Shown in pieces: positions 1-7,136 of a DNA stretch of 10,547 nucleotides (the first letter of the stretch is position 1; each line of letters starts with the position of its first letter). The DNA is taken from assembly GCA_964496365.1 (NCBI GenBank), contig CAZBZK010000052.1, positions 1-10,547 of the forward strand, read 5' to 3'. The position numbers were made by a program, and so were the translations under genes. Below the pieces are notes generated by a model, which was not told where the DNA came from, did not search any database, and saw only the letters and a program-made list of their open reading frames with translations. The DNA comes from AB-629-J13 sp964496365 (GTDB taxonomy: Bacteria; Fidelibacterota; Marinisomatia; Marinisomatales; AB-629-J13).

Positions 1-12
1 TCTCTTTGAGTA

Positions 13-112
13 GTCCCGATTTTTCATTGGGACGTTATCGAAAAGGGACTTGTGTAGCTATTTGGTTACCTGCCGGAGTCTATCCCACATTTGATTCGGG
101 GCAGGTATGACA
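13..112. repeat. Probable diverged second copy of the palindromic repeat
   Basis: The left arm is an 8-bp stem with a 5-nt loop (13-20 pairs with 26-33, one G-T pair). The right arm is a 7-bp stem, ACCTGCC at 68-74 pairing with GGCAGGT at 100-106. It runs directly into TATGACA at 106-112. GGTATGACA at 104-112 is identical to the end of the better copy at 242-250, and both are followed by an A-rich stretch. The middle is longer and does not match, so this could be a degenerate or composite copy, or an unrelated hairpin pair sharing the terminal motif. Confidence 0.35.
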
Positions 113-182
113 AAACGGATATATGTTTATCCTGCAATCCATTTATATATTTATATCAAGTATAAAAGACCTTCTCTTTCTT

Positions 183-250
183 TGTCATTCCTTGCTTGAC
201 AAGGAATCCAGAAATATAAAAACTGGATACCCATTTTCATGGGTATGACA
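183..250. repeat. MITE-like palindromic intergenic repeat
   Basis: The unit begins TGTCATTCC and ends GGGTATGACA, so its ends are imperfect inverted repeats. Inside are three nested stems: CCTTG/CAAGG at 190-194 and 200-204, ATCCAG/CTGGAT at 206-211 and 223-228, and TACCCA/TGGGTA at 228-233 and 240-245. This layout, two arm hairpins joined by an ATCCAG...CTGGAT core and bounded by GTCAT...ATGAC, resembles a widespread class of small palindromic intergenic repeats. No transposase is nearby, so if it is mobile it would be non-autonomous. The structure is seen directly; membership of a genome-wide family is inferred. Confidence 0.6.
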
Positions 251-329
251 GAAAAGGGTATTTGTTTCCCCTTTTTCCCCTCATTTTAATTTTAAAATTT
301 GATATTGATTGTGCTTTACTTTGCAGGAT

Positions 330-2195
330 TTAATTTATAATTATCTTATCAATTAAATTGGTCATATTTTTAAAATGTTCGTTTTTATCGTAGTACAAAT
401 AATAAACCGGTTTCCCAAAACTCTCATTAGAATCTTTATTTCGCTTTTTGACGCTGTCTCTCACATGAAAATATGAGTCAGGTTTTACTTGAATTCCACC
501 AACAATTTTTGAATTTTTCATAATTTTGATATCCAGTCTAATTTCCTCATCAAGATATCCGTTTGCTTCGGAGAATTCAAAATTTTTAATCCGGTTATTT
601 AAAAATTGAATAGCTTTTTTTTCTAAATCATTCCCCTTCAAAGATTGACTCACAAACAAATCATACTCCCATTGTATGCATTCCTTAATTGAATATTTGG
701 CTTCTTTCCATTCTGTTTTTTGTGCTTTGTATAAATTCTTCCCAAAATCTTCCACGGTTCCTTTGCTGATTATTCCACACTTGCAATTTGAAAGATGATG
801 GTGGTTTATCAGTTCATACAATTCTGTTCTTGTTTTTGGTTTGTGCTCCCTGATTAACCTCATAACAGGAACAGAATTTTCCGGCGCAGAAATTCCGTAT
901 TTTCCATTTAGACGGTTGAGTTCACCACCTGTATAGGCGTTTTTGTTATGATAATTTTTGTACTTTAATTTCGAAGAATAAGATTTCTCCAATTCAACAA
1001 GTCCGGTGCGTAAAAGATGTCCGTTAATAAACGTTTTATTTTTTAAATACAGAAAATATGTGCCGGGGTTTTCTTTATCGTTTTTGAAAAATATTTTTTG
1101 TCCAGACGTTTTTTCCTCTAAAAAATCTAATGCCTGTGAAATTTTGCTTTTAATTGGTTTGATACCACTGAGTTTTATTTTTAACCCATTACTAAGCAAC
1201 AAATTGTTTGGAGCAATAATTTCTTTTACTGAAAAATATTTTAGTTGTCCATTTTCTGTGGAATGAATCTTTGAACCAAATTGTTTTTTCCGGGGGTCAA
1301 TTTTTTTGTCAATTTTTACTGGATCAACAAACTCATAGGGTAGCTGTTCAATTTTTTTGGAGTAGTCCTTAGTTTTAGATTTTTGTTCAATTATTTCAAT
1401 TTGAGAATTATTTTCTTTTTTAATCTCCAGTTTGTTTTTGATGATAGGAAGGAATTCATTGTTTATTTCAAATCCTACTGAATTTCGATTCAGCTTTTTC
1501 GCACTCAAAGATGTGGTGCCGCTTCCTAAAAATGGATCAAGAACTGTGTCTCCCACAAATGAAAACATTTTTATCAATCGGTTGGGAAGTTCCAACGGAA
1601 ACATGGCAAGATGTTTGTCCTGTTTTTCTCCCGGAATATTCCAATGTCCCGAAAAGTAGGTGTTCCATTCCTCTTTAGTTAATTTGGATTTTTCCTTAAT
1701 TGATTTTTCAACTTTTTTGGGTGTACCCTGTTTTTTAAAAATCAAAATAAATTCATAATCCAGTTTTAAAATTCCGTTTCTGGGGTAAGGATAAGAACCC
1801 ATGATGGTTGCTCCACCGGTTGTATTGGATGTGGTTACTTTTTGCCAAATGACAGCTCCCATATAATCGAATCCAATAGTCTCACAAAACTTGATGATTT
1901 CTGTTCGGATGGGTATGATTTTATAGCGACCATAATACACCGATCGTGCAAATTGATCACCAATATTGATACATAATCGACATCCATTTTCTAAAACACG
2001 GTAACATTCATTCCAGACCAAATTTAAATTATTAATGTACTCTTCATAAGAATCATAAAACCCAATCTGATGGTCGTTTCCATAATCTTTTAATTGCCAA
2101 TATGGAGGGGACGTGATGACAAGCTGAACGGATCGATCCTGAATGATATTCATGTTTCGTGAATCACCAATGATGATTTTATGACTGGATTTCAT
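330..2195 (-). CDS. Fused restriction-modification protein: beta-class DNA methyltransferase + SNase-like domain + PD-(D/E)XK-like nuclease
   Basis: Residues 1-255 are an amino (N4-cytosine or N6-adenine) DNA methyltransferase in beta order: catalytic motif IV TSPPYW at 28-33 precedes SAM motif I DPFLGSGTT at 220-228. TSPPY is most often seen in N4-cytosine enzymes. After a lysine-rich linker, residues about 319-402 resemble a staphylococcal nuclease fold (NGLKIKLSGIKP at 336-347, FINGHLLRTGLVE at 389-401), but the family's catalytic Arg, Asp, Glu and second Arg are replaced. Residues about 480-621 end in D555...Q569-V-K571, a plausible PD-(D/E)XK site with Gln for the acidic residue, in a helix-rich region like type II restriction enzymes. 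A CXC pair lies at 471-473. The N-terminus fits the family (IIIGDS before motif IV). No separate endonuclease, specificity or controller gene is adjacent. Inferred role: a self-contained restriction-modification enzyme. The methyltransferase is certain; the nuclease assignment is moderate, and a resemblance to MjaI-type (CTAG) enzymes is only recalled. Confidence 0.85.
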   Translation of the reverse strand: MKSSHKIIIGDSRNMNIIQDRSVQLVITSPPYWQLKDYGNDHQIGFYDSYEEYINNLNLVWNECYRVLENGCRLCINIGDQFARSVYYGRYKIIPIRTEIIKFCETIGFDYMGAVIWQKVTTSNTTGGATIMGSYPYPRNGILKLDYEFILIFKKQGTPKKVEKSIKEKSKLTKEEWNTYFSGHWNIPGEKQDKHLAMFPLELPNRLIKMFSFVGDTVLDPFLGSGTTSLSAKKLNRNSVGFEINNEFLPIIKNKLEIKKENNSQIEIIEQKSKTKDYSKKIEQLPYEFVDPVKIDKKIDPRKKQFGSKIHSTENGQLKYFSVKEIIAPNNLLLSNGLKIKLSGIKPIKSKISQALDFLEEKTSGQKIFFKNDKENPGTYFLYLKNKTFINGHLLRTGLVELEKSYSSKLKYKNYHNKNAYTGGELNRLNGKYGISAPENSVPVMRLIREHKPKTRTELYELINHHHLSNCKCGIISKGTVEDFGKNLYKAQKTEWKEAKYSIKECIQWEYDLFVSQSLKGNDLEKKAIQFLNNRIKNFEFSEANGYLDEEIRLDIKIMKNSKIVGGIQVKPDSYFHVRDSVKKRNKDSNESFGKPVYYLYYDKNEHFKNMTNLIDKIIIN

Positions 2196-2383
2196 GTAGA
2201 TAATTTAGTTAATTAAGGTGAATGTTGTTCCTGTCAATATGGTTGCAATGTGCCCTCCATTAATAAAGTATTAAAGTATAGCGACTATTAAACTGAAACA
2301 AGTTGAAATGAAGTAAAACGTATTTATAAGTAATGGTATGAATTTTAAGTGGATTAACTCTGACCATAATTAGGATAAATTCT
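2196..2383. promoter_or_regulatory. Divergent intergenic region serving the restriction-modification gene and queG
   Basis: This 188-nt AT-rich gap separates two divergent genes, so it should hold both promoters. On the minus strand a possible -10 TATACT (2275-2280) lies 15 nt from a weak -35 TTGTTT (2296-2301). A perfect TTGACA also reads on the minus strand at 2232-2237, but nothing convincing lies at -10 distance. Two adjacent copies of TAAAGTAT (2264-2271 and 2272-2279) overlap the minus-strand -10 candidate and could be an operator. The restriction-modification gene has no visible Shine-Dalgarno before its ATG. No small controller gene is present. Confidence 0.4.
2303..2330 (+). promoter_or_regulatory. 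Candidate sigma-70 promoter for queG-elbB
   Basis: TTGAAA at 2303-2308 and TATAAG at 2325-2330 are separated by 16 nt, a reasonable match to a vegetative promoter. Transcription would start near 2337, leaving a leader of about 47 nt before the queG start. The -35 sits within a few bases of the weak minus-strand -35 candidate for the restriction-modification gene, so the two could compete. In such AT-rich DNA chance matches are common. Confidence 0.35.
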
Positions 2384-3334
2384 TTGGTGGAAAACGTATC
2401 AAATCAAATTAAGAAATGGGTGATTGAATCCGGATTTCAAAAAGTGGGTATTGCCCGGACCCATCCCACACCGAATGCGAAATCCGATTTAAATAAATGG
2501 TTAGAAAAAGGGAATCATGGTTCCATGGAATGGATTGAAAAAAGGGAAAAAGAAAGGGGAAATATTTTTGAGTATTTCCCTGAAGCAAAATCCATAATTT
2601 CTGTTGGATTGAATTATTACTCCGGGTTTACCCAAAACGATATTGCCTCAGATTATAAATTTAGTAATTATGCTTGGGGTGATGATTACCATGACGTGTT
2701 AAAGACTAAACTTTTTCAGGTTTTGAAAAAAATAAAAAATGTATATCCTCATATAAAAGGGATTGTTTGTGTAGATACATCACCGGTCATGGAAAAAGTG
2801 TGGGCGCAAAAATCAGGAATTGGTTGGCAGGGTAAACACACAAATCTCATAACCAGAGATTATGGAAGTTGGATATTTCTGGGTGAAATCATTCTGGATA
2901 TGGAGTTGAAACCGGATCCACCCTTTGAGGAAGATTTATGCGGTTCGTGCACGGCTTGTATAGATGCATGTCCTACACAAGCATTGAACGAATATCAAAT
3001 TGATTCAAGAAAATGTATTTCCTATTTAACTATTGAAAAAAGGGGTGAATTTAATGAAAAGGAACGTGGGGAATTAAATCAGTGGATTTATGGCTGTGAT
3101 GTGTGTCAAGACGTGTGTCCATGGAATGAAAAATTTAGCAAAAATTCCCATGAGTCCTCCTTTAGCCCCAGACAAGAAATAAAAGGATGGAATACCCATA
3201 ATTGGAATGCATTAAATGAGGAAGGATTTCGTAAATTGTTCCGAAAATCAGCAGTAAAACGGACAAAGTATTCAGGTCTGAAACGAAATATTGAATCTAA
3301 TTATTCAAAAACAAAACAGGAGAAAAAATCATGA
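2384..3334 (+). CDS. queG: Epoxyqueuosine reductase QueG
   Basis: QueG carries out the last step of queuosine synthesis, reducing epoxyqueuosine to queuosine at the wobble position of GUN-anticodon tRNAs, using cobalamin and two [4Fe-4S] clusters. Visible landmarks are VDTSPVMEK at 130-138, containing the conserved acidic residue D131, the first cluster motif C186-X2-C189-X2-C192-X3-C196, and the second group C238-X2-C241-X3-C245 within YGCDVCQDVCPWN, plus C211. The 316-residue length is near the lower end for the family; the C-terminal repeat region of longer versions is absent. The start is taken as TTG at 2384, 8 nt after AGGA at 2372-2375; GTG at 2387 is the alternative and would remove one residue. 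It overlaps elbB by 4 nt (ATGA), implying a two-gene operon with coupled translation. Confidence 0.95.
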   Translation: MVENVSNQIKKWVIESGFQKVGIARTHPTPNAKSDLNKWLEKGNHGSMEWIEKREKERGNIFEYFPEAKSIISVGLNYYSGFTQNDIASDYKFSNYAWGDDYHDVLKTKLFQVLKKIKNVYPHIKGIVCVDTSPVMEKVWAQKSGIGWQGKHTNLITRDYGSWIFLGEIILDMELKPDPPFEEDLCGSCTACIDACPTQALNEYQIDSRKCISYLTIEKRGEFNEKERGELNQWIYGCDVCQDVCPWNEKFSKNSHESSFSPRQEIKGWNTHNWNALNEEGFRKLFRKSAVKRTKYSGLKRNIESNYSKTKQEKKS

Positions 3335-3993
3335 TAAGAGTTGGAGTAGTCCTTTCAGGATGCGGAGTCAATGATGGTTCAGAAATACATGAATCTGTCA
3401 TAACCCTGCTGGCTTTGGACAGAGCTGGGGTTCACGCCATTCTCATGGCACCAAATATTGATCAGCTACATGTAGTAAATCATTATACTGAAGGCGAAAT
3501 GGAAGAATCAAGAAATGTGCTGGTTGAATCCGCCAGAATTGCAAGAGGGAAGATTAGAGATATGGCAGAGGTGCATGCTTCGGATGTGGATGCGTTAATT
3601 TTTCCTGGTGGTTTTGGGGTAGCAAAAAACCTAAGTGATTACGCCATGGCTGGGGCAAATTGTTCTGTAAATCCAGATGTGAAACGCCTTGTAATTGATG
3701 TCCATAAAGTAGGGAAACCCATTGGGGTTATTTGCATTGCACCTGCTATGTTTGCAAAAATTATGCAAAGTAATGAAATTTCAGTTAATTTGACTATAGG
3801 TACAGATGAAAAAACCGCAGAAGATATTCAAACGATGGGATCCAACCATGTGTCATGTCCTGTGAAAGACATCGTTATTGATGAGAAAAATAAGATTGTA
3901 TCTACACCTGCTTATATGTCAGCTCAACGTATCAGCGAAACCGCAGATGGGATTGAGAAGTTGGTGAAATCAGTTTTAGAAATGGTAGTTTGA
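3331..3993 (+). CDS. elbB: ElbB, DJ-1/PfpI-like glyoxalase-type protein
   Basis: This 220-residue protein matches the ElbB family (about 217 residues in E. coli), a cytoplasmic class I glutamine-amidotransferase-like fold related to DJ-1 and PfpI. Early work linked it to isoprenoid biosynthesis, and glyoxalase activity has been reported for the family; its physiological role is uncertain. Diagnostic features are the N-terminal VGVVLSGCGVNDGSEIHES (4-22), the FPGGFG loop at 91-96 and the nucleophile elbow around C135 in GVICIAPAMF (132-141). The ATG at 3331 overlaps the queG stop and is preceded by AGGAGA, the clearest Shine-Dalgarno among the plus-strand genes here, so it may be translated well independently of queG. 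Its stop codon is 5 nt from the stop of the convergent protease gene. Confidence 0.93.
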   Translation: MIRVGVVLSGCGVNDGSEIHESVITLLALDRAGVHAILMAPNIDQLHVVNHYTEGEMEESRNVLVESARIARGKIRDMAEVHASDVDALIFPGGFGVAKNLSDYAMAGANCSVNPDVKRLVIDVHKVGKPIGVICIAPAMFAKIMQSNEISVNLTIGTDEKTAEDIQTMGSNHVSCPVKDIVIDEKNKIVSTPAYMSAQRISETADGIEKLVKSVLEMVV

Positions 3994-3998
3994 TAAAT

Positions 3999-6821
3999 TT
4001 ATTCTTCCGGATACAAAGTGACTTGCACTACATTTTCCGTTGAGAAATATTTGTTAGCTGTTTTATGAATGGCAGATAGAGAAAGGGCATCCACCTTTTC
4101 ATAAAACTGATTGATAATTGCAAAATCCATATCATATTTATCTATCAATTCAATAACATTTAACCAATATTTATTTTTTTCTAAATCTGTTTCATATCTT
4201 CTTCTTTGAGTTTCTTTCACTTTTTGCAAATATTTATCGGTGGTACCGTTAGTCATAAATAGGGTAATCTCATTTTTCACCGCTTCAGTTAACTCAACTA
4301 CCCGTTCCGGGTCGCATCCAAATCCAATAGAAATAGAGTATGTTTCTTTTGGGAAACGTGACATATTTCCTCTGATTCTCACTCCATAAACACCTCCCAT
4401 ATCTTCTCGTAACACTTCCCGTAATTTTATTCTAAGGACTTCAATCATTGATTGAAAATCATACCGTTCCTGCCGACTCCATTTACAGTTTCCGGTATAA
4501 TTGATTTGAGTAAGACTCTTTGGATCGATACCACGAAATACTGATTTATTCACCGTTCCTTTTGGTGGATTAATTTCCTGATCTACCCAAGATTCAATTC
4601 GGTTTTGAGTTGGAAGACTTCCCAAGTATTTTAAAACCATTGGTTTGATAGAATCAATCGAAAAATTTCCCACTAAAATAAAAGTGAAATCCCCTGCATC
4701 ACCAAAACGATCATTAAAGAAATGAAATGCAGACGTTAGGTCTGCTTCAGAAAGAAGCTCAGCGGTTAGCGGACGTTTCCTTAGATGGTTCTGAGAGAGA
4801 GTAACCGTTAAGGTATCCTGAAAGACGGCTTCCGGTCTGGATTTCCAATTTTCAAGCCAACCCATGGTTCGATTTACATAACTATTAAAAGCGGTTGAAT
4901 CCAATCTGGATTGAGTCATGTTCAAGTGAATAAGTTGAAACATGGTTTCGATATCCTGTGGAGATGCAGAGCCTCTAATTCCCTCATATAGTTCTGAAAT
5001 ATAGGGTGAAACATTTACAATTTTCCCGCTCAATTTCTTTTCCAATTGAATGGAGGAAAATGAACCTAATCCGCTTTCAGAAATAATATCGGTAGCGAGA
5101 TAGGCAGAGAGGAAATTTTCGTTGTCCGCTTTTGAAGTTCCACCGACACTAAAAGCCTTCATTAATATCTCATCGTTCTTGAAAAGCGTAGGTTTTAGTA
5201 AAACTCGAACACCGTTATCCAAGGTCCATTCTGTGATTCCAACGGATGGATGATTTTTTTCATGGGTAATTTGTCCGGATTCCGGTATATATGCCATGAG
5301 AGGTTCATCTGAAGTTGCATCGACGTATGGAAGAATATCCATTGTTTTCACCTCATGGAATAGATTTAATATTTCAGATTCCGTGGGAATGATAACATTT
5401 TCTTTTTCGGGTGCTCTAATAGCAACTACTCTATTTATATCCTGCATCCAACTATTTGTCAGTTCGTTGATTTCGTTCAATGAAATAAATTGGAGGAATT
5501 CGGTATGCATATTTAATTCTGCTTCAATACCCGGAATGGGTTCATCTCGAAGATAATGATACACGTATTCTCGCACGTATGATCGAGACTCTGTTTTATC
5601 TTTTTCGTTATAGGCTTTTTGGATTTGTCTGAGTGCTTTTGATTTTTCTCGGTCCAATTCAGATTGGGTAAAACCAAAATTTTTAATTCGTTGACTTTCT
5701 ACAATTAAGGTTCGAACTCCATCAAGAATATCATCATCATTCACAATTGCAAATAATTCAAATCCATCTATGGTTAAAATCATATTGTTAAAAAAAGCGG
5801 AACCATAGATAAGTTTGGGTTCGGCAGATTTTGTGAGTTCTTCCAGCCTATTCCTTAACATCCCTGAAAATAGGTTTCTCTTTATCCTGAGTCTATAATC
5901 TTGTTGTGTAATTTCCAATTTTTTTGGAAATTTATAATCAACGGTAACTGCAGTGTAGGGTGCTTCAACATCCGTAGCAATTGCAACCAACGTTTCTTCG
6001 TGGTCCGGAACAGGAAATTGAGTTCTTTTCTTAGGATGTTCCGGCATCGTTAATCGGTTAAAATGAGTACGAATTAAAGATTCCATTTCAGATTTATCGA
6101 AGTCTCCTACAGCCACAACTGCCATTAAGTCTGGGCGATACCAATCATGGTAAAATCGTCTAATGGTGCTGTAATGGGCAGTATCAATGACTGCTTTTTG
6201 TCCAATTGGTAATCTTGAAGCGTATCGTGAATTATTAAAAAGGACAGGCAAAATTTTATTAAACATCCGTTGGTTAGCCCCTTGTCCCAATCTCCATTCT
6301 TCCCCGACAACTGGGCGTTCTCCATCGATGTCCTCCTCATTAAATAAAATTCCATGTGCCCAATCTTCCAAAATTTGAAGGGCTTGAAAAATAATGTCCT
6401 CATCATCCGTTGGAACCTCAATTTTATACACCGTTTCGTCAAAGGATGTATGAGCATTTAAATCCGGACCAAACGCAACTCCTATGGATTCGAAGTAGTC
6501 CACTAATTCCTGTTTTTTATAATGAACTGTTCCATTAAATGCCATGTGTTCCACCAAGTGTGCGATACCTTGTTGGTCCTCATCCTCTAAAACGGATCCG
6601 GCATTTAAAGCTAGTCTGAATACTGCTCTGTTTTCTGGTTTTTTATTTTCCCGAATATAATAAGTTAATCCATTATCAAGTTTCCCTATGGTTACCAGAG
6701 GATCAATTCCTAATTTTTCTAAGTGACTGGAGTTATCAGATTTGTCTATATCTGATTTTATAGCTGCACAACCGGAAAGATAAATGAGCAAAATTGAAGT
6801 TAAAATGATATTTTTTTTCAT
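3999..6821 (-). CDS. M16 (pitrilysin/insulinase) family zinc metalloprotease lipoprotein, PqqL-like
   Basis: The 940-residue protein starts with a lipoprotein signal peptide: lysines at 2-3, a hydrophobic stretch, then the lipobox L15-S-G-C18. It should therefore be lipidated at C18 and act in the periplasm, probably anchored to the outer membrane. The M16 inverted zinc motif HLVEH is at 88-92 in HLVEHMAFNGT. The distal zinc glutamate is probably E175 in GEEW, by alignment with insulinase, with E168 the other candidate. The C-terminal half (from about residue 535, WTLDNGVRVLLKP) looks like a second M16 unit without HXXEH, as usual for single-chain enzymes of this family. The size resembles E. 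coli PqqL (about 930). Inferred role: degradation of peptides or misfolded fragments in the envelope; no substrate can be read from sequence. The ATG has AAGGAA 6 nt upstream (6828-6833). A terminator lies only 19 nt upstream of the start. Confidence 0.93.
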   Translation of the reverse strand: MKKNIILTSILLIYLSGCAAIKSDIDKSDNSSHLEKLGIDPLVTIGKLDNGLTYYIRENKKPENRAVFRLALNAGSVLEDEDQQGIAHLVEHMAFNGTVHYKKQELVDYFESIGVAFGPDLNAHTSFDETVYKIEVPTDDEDIIFQALQILEDWAHGILFNEEDIDGERPVVGEEWRLGQGANQRMFNKILPVLFNNSRYASRLPIGQKAVIDTAHYSTIRRFYHDWYRPDLMAVVAVGDFDKSEMESLIRTHFNRLTMPEHPKKRTQFPVPDHEETLVAIATDVEAPYTAVTVDYKFPKKLEITQQDYRLRIKRNLFSGMLRNRLEELTKSAEPKLIYGSAFFNNMILTIDGFELFAIVNDDDILDGVRTLIVESQRIKNFGFTQSELDREKSKALRQIQKAYNEKDKTESRSYVREYVYHYLRDEPIPGIEAELNMHTEFLQFISLNEINELTNSWMQDINRVVAIRAPEKENVIIPTESEILNLFHEVKTMDILPYVDATSDEPLMAYIPESGQITHEKNHPSVGITEWTLDNGVRVLLKPTLFKNDEILMKAFSVGGTSKADNENFLSAYLATDIISESGLGSFSSIQLEKKLSGKIVNVSPYISELYEGIRGSASPQDIETMFQLIHLNMTQSRLDSTAFNSYVNRTMGWLENWKSRPEAVFQDTLTVTLSQNHLRKRPLTAELLSEADLTSAFHFFNDRFGDAGDFTFILVGNFSIDSIKPMVLKYLGSLPTQNRIESWVDQEINPPKGTVNKSVFRGIDPKSLTQINYTGNCKWSRQERYDFQSMIEVLRIKLREVLREDMGGVYGVRIRGNMSRFPKETYSISIGFGCDPERVVELTEAVKNEITLFMTNGTTDKYLQKVKETQRRRYETDLEKNKYWLNVIELIDKYDMDFAIINQFYEKVDALSLSAIHKTANKYFSTENVVQVTLYPEE

Positions 6822-6840
6822 GGTAAATTCCTTAATGATA

Positions 6841-6867
6841 AAAAAAAGCCCAGAATGGGCTTTTTTT
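6841..6867. terminator. Strong symmetrical intrinsic terminator between rpmA and the M16 gene
   Basis: A perfect 12-bp inverted repeat, A7-GCCCA then loop GAA then TGGGC-T7, occupies 6841-6867. On the minus strand it is a GCCCA/TGGGC stem followed by seven T residues, a textbook Rho-independent terminator 20 nt after the rpmA stop codon. Because its A and T tracts are symmetrical it could also work on the plus strand. The T tract ends 19 nt before the M16 start codon on the same strand, so it stands between the ribosomal operon and the protease gene. Confidence 0.9.
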
Positions 6868-6887
6868 GAAAATGATTGATTGTAAAA

Positions 6888-7136
6888 CTAAATAACGCTA
6901 ACAAATTTTTTATTTCGTCCCTTGGTTCTAAATTTTACCACTCCAGAAGCTGTTGCAAATAAGCTGTCGTCATGTGCTCTTTTTACATTTGAACCGGGGT
7001 GAAATTTAGTTCCCCTCTGTTTCAAAATGATCCCTCCTGCATGAATGGATTGTCCATCCGAAACCTTAACACCCAATCGTTTTGCATTAGAATCTCTTCC
7101 GTTTCTGGAGCTACCTTGTCCTTTTTTATGTGCCAT
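6888..7136 (-). CDS. rpmA: 50S ribosomal protein bL27
   Basis: The 82-residue protein has the characteristic bL27 start MAHKKGQGSSRNGRDSNAKR and the RGTKFHPG segment, full length for the family. bL27 lies near the peptidyl-transferase centre of the large subunit, with its flexible N-terminus reaching toward the P-site tRNA. The mature N-terminus follows the initiator Met directly, with no Firmicutes-type cleavable leader. The start codon shares one base with the rplU stop (TAATG at 7138-7134), and AAGGA inside the end of rplU serves as ribosome-binding site, so the two are translationally coupled. The operon terminator follows 20 nt downstream. Confidence 0.98.
   Translation of the reverse strand: MAHKKGQGSSRNGRDSNAKRLGVKVSDGQSIHAGGIILKQRGTKFHPGSNVKRAHDDSLFATASGVVKFRTKGRNKKFVSVI

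Larger units (their letters stand above)
1..329. other. Intergenic region with two hairpin repeat units, no gene
   Basis: No convincing coding frame is visible in these 329 bases, which lie downstream of the minus-strand restriction-modification gene. The stretch holds two hairpin-rich units (about 13-112 and 183-250, listed separately), an AT-rich spacer at about 113-180, and a pyrimidine-rich spacer with C runs at about 260-285. A perfect AT-only palindrome lies at 288-299. I see no GC-rich stem followed by a T tract that would clearly terminate the minus-strand gene ending at 330; the hairpin at 228-245 is the nearest structured element that could slow polymerase. Confidence 0.6.

Noticed and set aside
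13..33. Hairpin as a transcription terminator
   Set aside because: The 8-bp stem is not followed by a T tract on either strand; it fits better as an arm of the repeat unit.
1..329. CRISPR array or tRNA gene
   Set aside because: There are no regularly spaced direct repeats with unique spacers, and no cloverleaf or anticodon arm could be traced.
1006..1266. Plus-strand open frame of 86 codons
   Set aside because: It lies antisense inside the restriction-modification gene, has no family features, and is explained by the AT-rich coding sequence on the other strand.
2232..2237. Perfect minus-strand TTGACA upstream of the restriction-modification gene
   Set aside because: No acceptable -10 box lies 15-19 nt downstream, so it is not called as a promoter on its own.
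6125..6457. Minus-strand 110-codon frame
   Set aside because: It is an alternative frame within the M16 protease gene, whose frame is strongly supported by HXXEH and family motifs.
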